Notes under the pieces: generated by a model
What the model saw: the letters and a program-made list of their open reading frames with translations, nothing else
Told to the model about the DNA's origin: nothing
Databases searched by the model: none
Translations under genes and position numbers: made by a program
Assembly (NCBI GenBank): GCA_027067965.1
Contig: JAMOUV010000002.1
Span: 62,001 to 126,000 of the forward strand
DNA length: 64,000 nt
DNA from: Flavobacteriales bacterium
GTDB lineage: Bacteria; Bacteroidota; Bacteroidia; Flavobacteriales; Flavobacteriaceae
Direction: 5' to 3'
Part shown: piece by piece, positions 26,064 through 34,445 of the stretch
Numbering within the stretch: position 1 is the stretch's first letter
Layout: each line of letters starts with the position of its first letter

Positions 26064-28001
26064 TTAATTGACGAATTCCCAAGTAATTCCCAATCGTAAA
26101 AAATAATCGGCATATGGATAATAAGGTGCACTGTAATAGGAGGGATGCGTGCGTTCCCATAAAGCATTAAAATGAGAAAAGGATGCGTATGCCCTGAATT
26201 TCTTTACCTTAAAATCAAAAAACAAATCCATCAAATAAAAATTTCCGTATTTTCTTCTTCGTTGTTGGAAGAAATCATTATACAACGGGTTGAATCCGGA
26301 CATATAAAAAGAACTGAAATAGCGAACTTGAAGGCCGGATTGCATGCGCATATTATGCTTAAACCACCAATCGGTATAATAAATAAGGACTCGCAAATTC
26401 CATGCAGGCAAATCCATGGCTGGATTTTGATTTATTTTTTGCCATTTTACGGCCGGTGCCATGCCGAATTTTTTCCATTTGAAATCATGTTCGTAGCGAA
26501 GCGAAAAAATCCGGACGTTGCCATGGAATTGTGCCGGTAGCGAATCTTGGGCAAAATAAACGGGATTTTTAAAAGACCACGTGTCCGCCGTAATTTTTCC
26601 GTAAGGAGAGCGATAGGATAATGTAAAATTAAATTTTTCGGTATGACCGAAATTATTATACCAATTATAATCGGCAAAGCGCGATTGCCAAAAACGGTAT
26701 TTATAAGAAGCCAAGCCCTTTTTATAAGTGAGTTCGGACTGAAATTCGTGTTTGTTGATTTGATAATTAAAGGTATTGGTCACTATGAGTTGATTATATT
26801 TCAGGTCATAAGCGAATCGTAATTTCTCATTAAAATTCTTGTGTTTTTTCCGGAAATTAACGATCCAATACAGATAATTTTCATGATGACTTTTCGGAAT
26901 GACGCGTGATTGAATAACAACTGTGGTATCATATTGAACAAATAACCGGTGATAAGCGAGACCGGTTTGGATACTTAAACTATCCTTGTCGAATCCGGCC
27001 GTTATTTCATGACGGTAATTTCGTAATCCCGTGCTATCCGTAGGGCGGGAATAAGGTATGGTATTGCCGAAGATGTAGGTTTCGGTACCGTTAAAATCAT
27101 AATATGCTTTGGTGTAATTAAAATCATAAGATGCCAATAAATGTTTGTTTTTTAAAGGTCGAAATTCCTGAGTGATTTTAATTTCTCTGCTGTGCCAAAT
27201 ACTTTTGGCTTGTATGCGAACCGGAATTTTGCCGCGGTCCAAATAATTTTCACCTGGATTTTCAAATAAATTTTCATCTACAATACCGCCGTACTCTTCA
27301 TTTTCCAAGTGGTTTTTCACGATAAAAAATCGAAACAGATAAATTTTCCCGGGATGAAAATATTCCGTATTGATAAACCAATTTTCTTGAGATGTTATAC
27401 CGTTCTGATAATAGCCCAATGAACTCAATCCCATATAACCTACACCTATATACCAATTGGGTTTGACTCGTATGCCGATTTTCGAATCGAGCATTTGACC
27501 TTTTTTGTTTCCCGAAAGATAATACAAGCGAGAGTAGGGGGTCGGGGCATGATAAATTTCAATATTATCCGCACTACGAAAAACAGGTGCTTTGCCGTTG
27601 AGTATCAACGTATAATAATAATCTTCATAGAAGGATTTGGCCGATAAAAAATTGAGAGGTTGCCCAATGTTTTGAAAAGGCATAAAATCAAAAATATCTT
27701 TTTGAGTAAAATTGTTTTTAATATGATGTTTGATGGAAATTAAGGTATCTATCGATAAGGTATCTTTGGCTTTGTAAGGAAAATAATATTGATAATCGGA
27801 AAGCGGATATACTTTTAATTTTTTTCTTTCAGTGGCATTTGCAGTGGAATCCGGTGTTTTTCCACTCAAGATTTTTCCGTGTTCGGATATTCGTCCCTTG
27901 CCGCGAGGGAATTTCATATCACGTCCTTCGATTTGTGCCGATATTATTTGAGCGGAGAACAACAGAATGAAAAAAAACGATAAATGCTTATTCATTTTCA
28001 T
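26064..28001 (-). CDS. Putative outer-membrane porin (Bacteroidota porin family)
   Basis: A 645-residue beta-barrel. A signal peptide ends at 'SAQIISAQ' near residue 22. Residues 70-640 alternate hydrophobic and polar positions with many aromatic girdle residues ('WYIGVGYMGLSSLGYYQNG', 'WFINTEYFHPGKIYLF'). The sequence ends in 'RLGITWEFVN', a barrel-closing last strand. I recognise the overall layout as the Bacteroidota 'putative porin' family. Transport specificity is unknown. Start may be the ATG at 28001 or at 27995. It is divergent from ndk. Confidence 0.85.
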   Translation of the reverse strand: MKMNKHLSFFFILLFSAQIISAQIEGRDMKFPRGKGRISEHGKILSGKTPDSTANATERKKLKVYPLSDYQYYFPYKAKDTLSIDTLISIKHHIKNNFTQKDIFDFMPFQNIGQPLNFLSAKSFYEDYYYTLILNGKAPVFRSADNIEIYHAPTPYSRLYYLSGNKKGQMLDSKIGIRVKPNWYIGVGYMGLSSLGYYQNGITSQENWFINTEYFHPGKIYLFRFFIVKNHLENEEYGGIVDENLFENPGENYLDRGKIPVRIQAKSIWHSREIKITQEFRPLKNKHLLASYDFNYTKAYYDFNGTETYIFGNTIPYSRPTDSTGLRNYRHEITAGFDKDSLSIQTGLAYHRLFVQYDTTVVIQSRVIPKSHHENYLYWIVNFRKKHKNFNEKLRFAYDLKYNQLIVTNTFNYQINKHEFQSELTYKKGLASYKYRFWQSRFADYNWYNNFGHTEKFNFTLSYRSPYGKITADTWSFKNPVYFAQDSLPAQFHGNVRIFSLRYEHDFKWKKFGMAPAVKWQKINQNPAMDLPAWNLRVLIYYTDWWFKHNMRMQSGLQVRYFSSFYMSGFNPLYNDFFQQRRRKYGNFYLMDLFFDFKVKKFRAYASFSHFNALWERTHPSYYSAPYYPYADYFLRLGITWEFVN

Positions 28002-28007
28002 GGTTCA

Positions 28008-28015
28008 CAAAAATA
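28008..28015 (-). promoter_or_regulatory. -7-like element at the porin start
   Basis: TATTTTTG on the minus strand, an exact TAnnTTTG match ending six bases before the ATG at 28001. A start at 27995 would leave a leader of a few bases. Confidence 0.35.
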
Positions 28016-28135
28016 CGTCATTTAGATTAATATTTGATAAACGTTTTGTTTTACGGCCGTATTTTCCCAACTAAGAAAATTAAATTTGGTTTATATTTTA
28101 CTGTTTAAAATGCATTATTGAAACGGGAAAAAACG

Positions 28136-28143
28136 TATTTTTG
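28136..28143 (+). promoter_or_regulatory. -7 promoter element of ndk
   Basis: TATTTTTG, an exact TAnnTTTG match 18 bases before the ndk ATG. A TTG lies 15 bases upstream of it, somewhat short of the usual 19-base spacing. Confidence 0.55.
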
Positions 28144-28161
28144 CAAGAAAATAAACAAAAA

Positions 28162-28581
28162 ATGAAAGGAAACAGAACTTTTACCATGATTAAGCCGGAT
28201 GCCGTAGCAAAATCTTATACAACGGCCATTTTAAAGCAAATTACCGATGCCGGATTTAAAATCGTAGCCATGAAGATGACTCAAATGTCGCGTCGTGATG
28301 CCGAACGCTTTTATGCCGTTCATAAAGAGCGACCGTTTTTTGATGAATTAGTGGAGTTTATGAGTAGCGGCCCTATTGTGGCTGCCGTATTGGAAAAAGA
28401 AAATGCAGTAGAAGATTTCAGGACCTTAATCGGATCGACCAATCCGGCTGAGGCCGCCGAAGGTACTATCAGGAAATTATATGCCGAAAGCGTAGGGAAA
28501 AATGCCGTTCACGGTTCCGATAGTGATGAAAATGCAGCCATCGAAATTGCCTTTCATTTTGCCGGCAGAGAAATATTTTAA
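28162..28581 (+). CDS. ndk: Nucleoside diphosphate kinase
   Basis: Exchanges the gamma phosphate between NTPs and NDPs. The 139 residues starting '[16 protein letters not shown]' match the family length. An in-frame TTG at 28141 would add seven residues and falls on the promoter element, so it is rejected. '[15 protein letters not shown]' and 'IGSTNPAEA' line the nucleotide site, and 'NAVHGSDS' (near 117) carries the phosphorylated histidine. It is followed after three bases by the Nif3-like gene, and the two plus the next form one unit ending at the terminator at 30502. Confidence 0.97.
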   Translation: MKGNRTFTMIKPDAVAKSYTTAILKQITDAGFKIVAMKMTQMSRRDAERFYAVHKERPFFDELVEFMSSGPIVAAVLEKENAVEDFRTLIGSTNPAEAAEGTIRKLYAESVGKNAVHGSDSDENAAIEIAFHFAGREIF

Positions 28582-28584
28582 CAG

Positions 28585-29679
28585 ATGTTAATTGCAGACG
28601 TCATTCGATATTTGGAAGAAATTTTTCCGCGAACCTATGCCGAAAGTTTTGATAACACGGGCTTATTGGTCGGAGATCCCACACAAAAACTATCCGGAAT
28701 TATAGTCGCGCACGATGTATTGGAAGAAGTGGTGGAAGAAGCATACCGTAAAAAAGCCAATTTAATTATTGCCTTTCATCCCATTATTTTTTCGGGTTTA
28801 AAATCTCTCACCGGAAAAACTTATGTGGAAAGAACGGTGATGAAAGCCATTAAATATGGCGTGGCCATATATTCGCCGCATACGGCTCTTGACAAACATC
28901 ATAAGGGAGTCAGTTATTGGACGGGAAAAATGTTGGAACTCAGCGATATGCGTGTGTTAATTCCTGAAAATCATACGATCTTGCAATTGGTTACATACGT
29001 GCCTCACGAACATGTCGAATCGGTTCGTTCCGCTTTGTTTAAAGCGGGAGCGGGTCATATCGGTGAATATGAGGAATGCAGTTATAATGTGGAAGGATAC
29101 GGTACGTTTAAACCGACCGGAAATGCCGCCCCTTATGTGGGAGAAATAGGAAAGAGACATATCGAGCCCGAAACCAGAATCAGCGTGATTTTTCCCAAGC
29201 ATCTGAAAGAGCAGGTATTGGAACAAATGTTTTCAGCTCATCCATATGAAGAACCTGCATATGAAATATTTATTTTGGAAAATAAAAATCTGGAAATCGG
29301 TTTGGGAACCATAGGCACATTGTCCGGTGAATTTTCGCCCTTGCAATTCTTGAATTTTGTAAAACAAAAATTACATACCGGTTTTTTAAAACATTCTTCT
29401 TTGCCGGACAAAAAAATAAAAAAAGTGGCCATACTCGGTGGTAGCGGTGCTTTTGCCATAGAAGCCGCCAAATCGGCGGGGGCGGATGCTTTTATTACAG
29501 GTGATTTGAAATATCATGATTTTTTCAAAGCCGAAAACAAAATTCTATTAATAGATGCCGGACATTATGAAACCGAACAATTTGTGACGGAGAATTTGGT
29601 CGAAATAATCTCGGAAAAATTTCCTAAATTTGCAGTTGCTAAATCCGAAACAAACACAAATCCGGTTAAATATTTTTAA
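28585..29679 (+). CDS. Nif3-like dinuclear metal centre protein (long form)
   Basis: A 364-residue YbgI/Nif3 family protein. Metal-binding motifs are 'LIIAFHPIIFSG' (about 65-76), 'YSPHTALDKHH' (about 96-106) and 'DAGHYETEQF' near the C-terminus. Between the halves lies the roughly 110-residue PII-like insertion ('VPHEHVESVRSALFKAGAGH' to 'AHPYEEPAYEIF') of the long form. GTP cyclohydrolase-like and hydrolase activities have been reported for the family, but the cellular role is unsettled. It lies between ndk and the coiled-coil gene with 2-3 base gaps, an arrangement I recall from other Bacteroidota. Confidence 0.93.
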   Translation: MLIADVIRYLEEIFPRTYAESFDNTGLLVGDPTQKLSGIIVAHDVLEEVVEEAYRKKANLIIAFHPIIFSGLKSLTGKTYVERTVMKAIKYGVAIYSPHTALDKHHKGVSYWTGKMLELSDMRVLIPENHTILQLVTYVPHEHVESVRSALFKAGAGHIGEYEECSYNVEGYGTFKPTGNAAPYVGEIGKRHIEPETRISVIFPKHLKEQVLEQMFSAHPYEEPAYEIFILENKNLEIGLGTIGTLSGEFSPLQFLNFVKQKLHTGFLKHSSLPDKKIKKVAILGGSGAFAIEAAKSAGADAFITGDLKYHDFFKAENKILLIDAGHYETEQFVTENLVEIISEKFPKFAVAKSETNTNPVKYF

Positions 29680-29681
29680 TT

Positions 29682-30482
29682 ATGGCAGCAACAAAGAGTA
29701 GATTATCAGTAGAAGAACGTTTACGTTTACTTTATGACCTTCAATTAATTGATAGTAGAATTCATAAATTGGAGAACCTTCGGGGGGAATTGCCTTTGGA
29801 AGTTAAATTTTTTGAAGATGAAATAGAAGGTTTACAAACGAGAATTGATAATTATAAGGAAGAAATTCATAATTTGAACCAAGAAATTATCAAATATAAA
29901 AACTTAAAAGAAAAGGCAAAGGAAAATATCGAACGTTATACGGAAATGCTAAAAAATGCCCGAAACGACAGGGAATATAAATCGTTGCAGGAAGAAATCG
30001 ATTATTTTGAAGAAGAAATCAAGGTGAGCGATAAACGCATCAAGGAAGCATTGGTAAAAATTTCTCAGATTGAACAGGAAATTCAAGACATTAATAAGAT
30101 TTTGGAAGAAAAAGAAGTGCAATTAAAAAACAAAAAAGAAGAATTGGATAAAATTATTGCCGAAACCAAACGTGAAGAAGAAGAATTAAAAAAATTACGT
30201 GAAGAATATCGTTCCAAACTACCCGAACGTTTATTGCGTGCATACGACCGGTTGATAAAAAAATTCAAAAACAGATTGGCGGTTGTTTCTTTTGATCGCG
30301 ATGCCTCGGGTGGATCATATTTTGTTATTCCTCCTCAGATGCAATTGGAAATACGAGATCGCGACCGGATTATCCTAGATGAACATACCGGACGTATTTT
30401 GGTCGATCCCGAATTGGCGGCCGAAGAAAAAGAGCGAATGCGCGAAATTTTCAACCAATACGGCGATTTATTGCTGGATTAA
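29682..30482 (+). CDS. Coiled-coil protein of the C4 zinc-ribbon family, all four Cys lost
   Basis: A 266-residue protein. Residues about 10-190 are a long antiparallel coiled coil rich in Glu/Lys heptads ('YKNLKEKAKENIERYTEML'). The C-terminal domain matches the zinc-ribbon family usually found beside Nif3-like genes, where the ribbon is made by 'DACGGC' and 'CEHCGRILVD'. Here the corresponding residues are Ser209, Ser212, Asp233 and Thr236 ('DASGGS', 'DEHTGRILVDPE'). The surrounding framework, 'IPPQMQLEIR', is intact, so the fold is kept without the metal. The protein contains no cysteine at all. Function of the family is unknown; a nucleic-acid or ribosome role has been proposed. Confidence 0.9.
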   Translation: MAATKSRLSVEERLRLLYDLQLIDSRIHKLENLRGELPLEVKFFEDEIEGLQTRIDNYKEEIHNLNQEIIKYKNLKEKAKENIERYTEMLKNARNDREYKSLQEEIDYFEEEIKVSDKRIKEALVKISQIEQEIQDINKILEEKEVQLKNKKEELDKIIAETKREEEELKKLREEYRSKLPERLLRAYDRLIKKFKNRLAVVSFDRDASGGSYFVIPPQMQLEIRDRDRIILDEHTGRILVDPELAAEEKERMREIFNQYGDLLLD

Positions 30483-30501
30483 ATTGGTTCATTTTGATAA
30501 T

Positions 30502-30535
30502 AAAAACGTCCGTTCATGTGAGCGGACGTTTTTTT
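30502..30535. terminator. Bidirectional rho-independent terminator
   Basis: An 11-bp perfect stem (30502-30512 with 30523-30533) with T runs at both sides. It ends the ndk unit on the plus strand and lies 10 bases past the acetyltransferase stop on the minus strand. Confidence 0.88.
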
Positions 30536-30545
30536 GAAGTATAAT

Positions 30546-31124
30546 TTACTTTATTGATGATTTTAGGTTAATGCTATTTTTTTTATTATCCCCTTTAATT
30601 TTTATTAGTTTTGCAGGTACTCCCCCTAAGATTGCATTATCTTTCAAACAATCCTTTACTACACATGCTGAAGCTCCAATAGAAATATTATTAGCCAATA
30701 CAACGGGAGCAATTAAAGTCGCATTTGCACCAAAATAACAATTGTCACCAATTACAAATTCACCCTTTTTTGTTTTCCTTTTGGCCCCGATAACATTGCC
30801 TCCTGTTAAGGTAAGATTCTTACCAATTATAGCTTGACCTGAAATTACTACACCTACAGAAGGATGTAAAATTAATAGTCCTCCTTTTATATCTGCTTTA
30901 TAGTGAATATCCATATTTGAATAGACTTGTAGTAAATTAAAAATCGGAATCAATGGTACTCTTAGTAAACCGTAAATATTCGGGAATAATAAATAAAGAC
31001 TTCTTTCTATTCTATATACTAAAACTCCTATAAATGCTCGACTTAACCATATATGAAGAATTCTGATTTTATGCTTTCCTAACATTCGTTTTACGTCCTG
31101 AATAAAGAATTTTAATTGTGTCAT
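30546..31124 (-). CDS. Serine-acetyltransferase-like hexapeptide-repeat transferase
   Basis: A 192-residue acyltransferase. An N-terminal helical part with a hydrophobic patch ('LYLLFPNIYGLLRVPLIPIF') precedes a left-handed beta-helix of hexapeptide repeats (about 75-175): 'VIGKNLTLTGGNVIGAKR', 'VIGDNCYFGANATLIAPVV', 'SIGASACVV', then 'ILGGVPAKLIKIKG'. The layout is that of CysE/WcaB-type O-acetyltransferases; membrane proximity and the adjacent exopolysaccharide operon suggest a sugar acceptor. The gene is visibly more AT-rich and uses TTA/AAT/ATT codons more than its neighbours, which points to recent acquisition. No promoter is obvious in the 125-base AT-rich gap upstream. Confidence 0.85.
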   Translation of the reverse strand: MTQLKFFIQDVKRMLGKHKIRILHIWLSRAFIGVLVYRIERSLYLLFPNIYGLLRVPLIPIFNLLQVYSNMDIHYKADIKGGLLILHPSVGVVISGQAIIGKNLTLTGGNVIGAKRKTKKGEFVIGDNCYFGANATLIAPVVLANNISIGASACVVKDCLKDNAILGGVPAKLIKIKGDNKKNSINLKSSIK

Positions 31125-31249
31125 TTTAAAAAAGTTTAAAGATGAACTGAAAAAAATCGAATAATTAATTCTTTATTATCCTCATATGATTGTTTTTAGT
31201 TATTCTATTTTTTTGATATTTATTAATTATTTTAGGGTTATATATATTA

Positions 31250-32308
31250 TTATAAATTCTTCTTGAATTTGTTTTCCAATACTTCAATCACCCGAAGAGC
31301 CACTTTGTCTTGAATTCCACGGTCGAGATGAGAGGTGAAACCGACGCAAGAATTATTTATTTCTCCCAACACGTATTTATCATTACCGTTTTCGTCCCAA
31401 TCGAGCATGAAATCGGCCGTCCAAATAAGCGGGGCATCATAACCGCCCAGACGTTCCATCACTTCGGGTAGTTTGCCCAAAAACCAGTCCACCAATTCTT
31501 TCCAATCTTCCGGATCGTCGTAGGTGTATTTGGCACCTGAAAATAGGGTGGCCGAAAAGGCATCTTCGGTGTCGGCTGGTTTTTTATGAACCACAAAAAT
31601 AGGCGTTTCGCCTACCATTAAAATTCGAATTTCCCCTTCCTTGATGCGTGGCATAAAGCGCATGTCCACCAGCATGCCGTTGTCACCTACAATATATTGC
31701 TCGGCAAAATCCATAAACTCACCTAAAGTTTTGTATTCCACATGATTATCTACGGCTTCTGTAAGTTTTAATTTGGTGTCCAATGGCAAAGTATCGCCGG
31801 GTTTATAAGGGCGTTCGTCGATTACTTGTACCCGCCAAATACCCTCACCTGTCGAACCGCGATTTTGCTTGAGCACTCGTTCGCCGTATGAAATGCTTTT
31901 GGGAAATGTTTTTTTGAATTCTTCCACGGTATAATAGGCGTAAGTATCCTCGGGAACCAAGCCCGTACCTACCAATTTAACCAGGGCATCTTTGGCTCCC
32001 AGATTTTGCATCACATCGGGATGCGAAAAACCTTCAATTCCGGCATCAGACAGGCGCCGGAGGGTTTCGAAAAATACTTTTTCGCCCGTAGGAATGGTGC
32101 CGGGATTAACCCGCGTAATATAAGCATCATAACGGTCTTTGGCATATTCGTATATATCGTCAGCCCATTCGTCTCGGAATTTGAAAATATCCACATCATA
32201 GCCACGGATTTTTAAGGCATTGGCAATGGGAATGGTGTCTTTGCGATGACCGTCGAACCATTTGTCCGATCCGCCTTCCGCTTCGAAAATTAAAATTCGA
32301 TGTTTCAT
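31250..32308 (-). CDS. ATP-grasp family protein (Cj0069-like), function unknown
   Basis: A 352-residue protein. The start 'ILIFEAEGGSDKWFDGHRKD' is unlike common ligases. The middle shows ATP-grasp features: 'VLKQNRGSTGEGIW' (about 150-163, Lys plus glycine-rich loop), 'FAEQYIVG' as the hinge segment, and 'MRFMPRIKEGEIRILMVG' (about 220-237). The last quarter has the metal-binding 'DFMLDWDENG' and 'VLGEINNSCVG' with the Glu-x-Asn pair. From memory it resembles proteins labelled Cj0069 family; I could not search. ATP-grasp enzymes usually join a carboxylate to an amine, thiol or hydroxyl through an acyl phosphate. It begins two bases after the stop of a small membrane-protein gene and is the last gene of the exopolysaccharide operon. 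Confidence 0.75.
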   Translation of the reverse strand: MKHRILIFEAEGGSDKWFDGHRKDTIPIANALKIRGYDVDIFKFRDEWADDIYEYAKDRYDAYITRVNPGTIPTGEKVFFETLRRLSDAGIEGFSHPDVMQNLGAKDALVKLVGTGLVPEDTYAYYTVEEFKKTFPKSISYGERVLKQNRGSTGEGIWRVQVIDERPYKPGDTLPLDTKLKLTEAVDNHVEYKTLGEFMDFAEQYIVGDNGMLVDMRFMPRIKEGEIRILMVGETPIFVVHKKPADTEDAFSATLFSGAKYTYDDPEDWKELVDWFLGKLPEVMERLGGYDAPLIWTADFMLDWDENGNDKYVLGEINNSCVGFTSHLDRGIQDKVALRVIEVLENKFKKNL

Positions 32309-32310
32309 AA

Positions 32311-32484
32311 TTATTTGTTTTTAAGATTATTAAAATATAACATGGCAAAAAACAATCCCATGCTCAATATCCAGATACCGGGTTTAAAACCATTATGTAA
32401 AGTTAAATAAAATGCGGCAAGCAGCGTTACTATTAATAAAAAAATGCTGAGGTAATAACCGGCAAGTATGCTTTTCTTTTTCAT
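32311..32484 (-). CDS. Small two-helix membrane protein, 57 residues
   Basis: A complete ORF (ATG at 32484, TAA at 32311) encoding 57 residues: a basic start 'MKKKSILAGYY', a first hydrophobic helix (about 10-28), a short loop 'HNGFKPG', a second helix (about 37-51), and a polar end 'NNLKNK'. The positive-inside rule puts both ends in the cytosol. It fits exactly between the hydroxyacid dehydrogenase (21 bases) and the ATP-grasp gene (2 bases), on the same strand, with codon use like its neighbours. No family is recognised. It may anchor a partner at the membrane, which is inference. Confidence 0.7.
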   Translation of the reverse strand: MKKKSILAGYYLSIFLLIVTLLAAFYLTLHNGFKPGIWILSMGLFFAMLYFNNLKNK

Positions 32485-32505
32485 CAATACAAATCTACGA
32501 ATGTA

Positions 32506-33462
32506 TCAGGTGGTTTCAAAAATTTTGAAAATTTTTTTGGCGGTAACTTCGGCTAATTTCTGCGCGCTTTCGTATGTAATGCCCGCAATATGGGGGGTGA
32601 GGATGACGTGCGGGTGATTTAGAAGGAATTTTAGTTCTTCCGGCATATTGTCGGTCATGTGCATATCTCCGAAAGAAGGATTTTCAAACTCGATAACATC
32701 CAAGCCCGCACCTTTGATTTTTCCGTCCTCCAAGCCCTTTATCAAATCGCTTGTTTTTACTATTTCACCCCGCGAAGTGTTGATTAGCAAAATTGGTTTA
32801 TGGAATCGATTTATATAATCCCGGTTAATTAAATATTTCGTTTTTTCTGTTAACGGCACGTGTAAACTAAGAATATCCGTTTCACGGAAAATTTCATCCA
32901 TGCCGGCTTCTTTGGCAAATTGATCTTCAAGTCCAGGTTTAATATCGTAGAAAAGAACATTCATATCGAATCCGGCCAATTTGCGTGCAAATGCCTTTCC
33001 CGTATTTCCATAGCCGATAATGGATAGGGTTTTTCCTTCCAATTCATAACCGCGATTGGCATTTCTAAGCCATTTTCCCGTTTTAATTTCCATATGGGAT
33101 TTGGTGATATTCCTCATCAAATCGATTAATAAGCCCACCGCCATTTCGCCAACTGCATTCCGGTTGCCTTCAGGTGCATTAATGACTCGAATACCCTTTT
33201 TTTCGGCATATTCCTTATCGATTCCTTCTGTGCCTGAACCGACACGGGCTATAAACTTCATACGTTTTCCGGCTTCTATTAATTTCTTATCTACGGGAAT
33301 CCGGCTGCGGAGAATCAGTCCGTCGAAACCGGGAATAAGGCGAAGAATTTCATTATAATCCCCTTCAAGGTTTTCGGTTACATGAATATTTTGTTTTTGA
33401 AGCATCTCATCCAATACGGGATGAACCTGATCGATGCGCAATACTTTATATCGGGCTGACAT
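32506..33462 (-). CDS. D-2-hydroxyacid dehydrogenase (SerA-like, no ACT domain)
   Basis: An NAD-dependent 2-hydroxyacid dehydrogenase of 318 residues. The Rossmann loop is 'IIGYGNTGKAFARKL' (about 145-160), and the catalytic triad is in 'INTSRGEIV' (Arg), 'LDVIEFENP' (Glu) and 'TPHIAGITYES' (His). It lacks the regulatory ACT domain of many 3-phosphoglycerate dehydrogenases. The substrate could be 3-phosphoglycerate or another D-2-hydroxyacid. It overlaps the epimerase gene by 17 bases, so it belongs to the exopolysaccharide operon. That position suggests a product used by neighbouring genes rather than general serine synthesis. Confidence 0.88.
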   Translation of the reverse strand: MSARYKVLRIDQVHPVLDEMLQKQNIHVTENLEGDYNEILRLIPGFDGLILRSRIPVDKKLIEAGKRMKFIARVGSGTEGIDKEYAEKKGIRVINAPEGNRNAVGEMAVGLLIDLMRNITKSHMEIKTGKWLRNANRGYELEGKTLSIIGYGNTGKAFARKLAGFDMNVLFYDIKPGLEDQFAKEAGMDEIFRETDILSLHVPLTEKTKYLINRDYINRFHKPILLINTSRGEIVKTSDLIKGLEDGKIKGAGLDVIEFENPSFGDMHMTDNMPEELKFLLNHPHVILTPHIAGITYESAQKLAEVTAKKIFKIFETT

Positions 33463-34441
33463 GTTGTTTGAAATAGTCGAAAGTATGTTTTAAACCTTCT
33501 TTTAAGGGGACGATATCCGAATAGCCGAGCAATTCCCGGGCTTTGGAAATATCGGCCAATGAATCCCTTACATCACCCGGACGCGGGTCGGTGTGATTCA
33601 CTTCGATGCGTTTTCCGGAAATTTCTTCCATCATTTCAATCAGATCGAGTAGGGAAGTACGATCTCCCGCGGCTATATTAAATACTTGATTTTTGGCTTT
33701 TTCACCGGCAAAGAATGCTTTGATATTGGCTTGTACGGCGTTTTCCACATAAGTAAAGTCGCGGGTTTGAAGGCCGTCCCCGTGAATCATCGGCTTTTGA
33801 TGGTTTAATACGGCCAGCATAAACAGGGGAATCACCGCCGCATAGGGCCCCTTGGGATTTTGACGGGGACCGAAGATATTAAAATACCGAAGTCCTATGG
33901 TATCGGTATCATATAATTGGCCGTACACATCGGCATAGAGTTCATTCACCAATTTTGTAACCGCATAAGGAGATAAGGGCTTGCCAATCCGTTCTTCTTT
34001 TTTAGGTAATTCCTTGCTGTCGCCGTATGTCGAACTGGACGCGGCATAGACCATTCTTTTGGTTTTTGGAGATTCTTTTACGGCGGATAAGACATTCAAA
34101 AATCCGGTTATATTGACATCGTTGGTAGTCAGCGGATCTTTAATAGAGCGTGGCACGGAACCCAATGCCGCCTGATGCGATACGTAATCGGATTGATTGA
34201 CTAATTCTTTAACCAATTCAAAATCGCGAATATCTCCTTTTATAAATTCATAATTCGGATGATCTTTAAATAGATTTACGTTATCCATGGATCCCGTCGA
34301 AAGGTTATCCAAAACCAATACTTTTCCCGCGCCGTGTTTAAGCAAGTATTCCACAATATGCGACCCGATAAATCCCGCGCCTCCCGTAACTAAAAAGGTA
34401 TAGGGCTCGAGAGCGGTGGGATGAAAGATTTTTTCATACAT
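33446..34441 (-). CDS. NAD-dependent nucleotide-sugar epimerase (TviC/WbpP-like)
   Basis: A 331-residue extended short-chain dehydrogenase. NAD binds at 'VTGGAGFIGSHIVEYLL' (about 18-34). The catalytic residues are Ser in 'YAASSSTYGDSK' and the YxxxK pair in 'SPYAVTKLVNELYA' (about 148-161). The C-terminal substrate domain has 'RDFTYVENAVQANI'. It resembles the C4-epimerases of UDP-GlcNAc or UDP-GlcNAcA. Together with the dehydrogenase next door it could supply UDP-GalNAcA, as TviB/TviC do for Vi antigen; this pairing is an inference from neighbours. It lies four bases from the dehydrogenase gene. Confidence 0.9.
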   Translation of the reverse strand: MYEKIFHPTALEPYTFLVTGGAGFIGSHIVEYLLKHGAGKVLVLDNLSTGSMDNVNLFKDHPNYEFIKGDIRDFELVKELVNQSDYVSHQAALGSVPRSIKDPLTTNDVNITGFLNVLSAVKESPKTKRMVYAASSSTYGDSKELPKKEERIGKPLSPYAVTKLVNELYADVYGQLYDTDTIGLRYFNIFGPRQNPKGPYAAVIPLFMLAVLNHQKPMIHGDGLQTRDFTYVENAVQANIKAFFAGEKAKNQVFNIAAGDRTSLLDLIEMMEEISGKRIEVNHTDPRPGDVRDSLADISKARELLGYSDIVPLKEGLKHTFDYFKQHVSPI

Positions 34442-34445
34442 AAAT

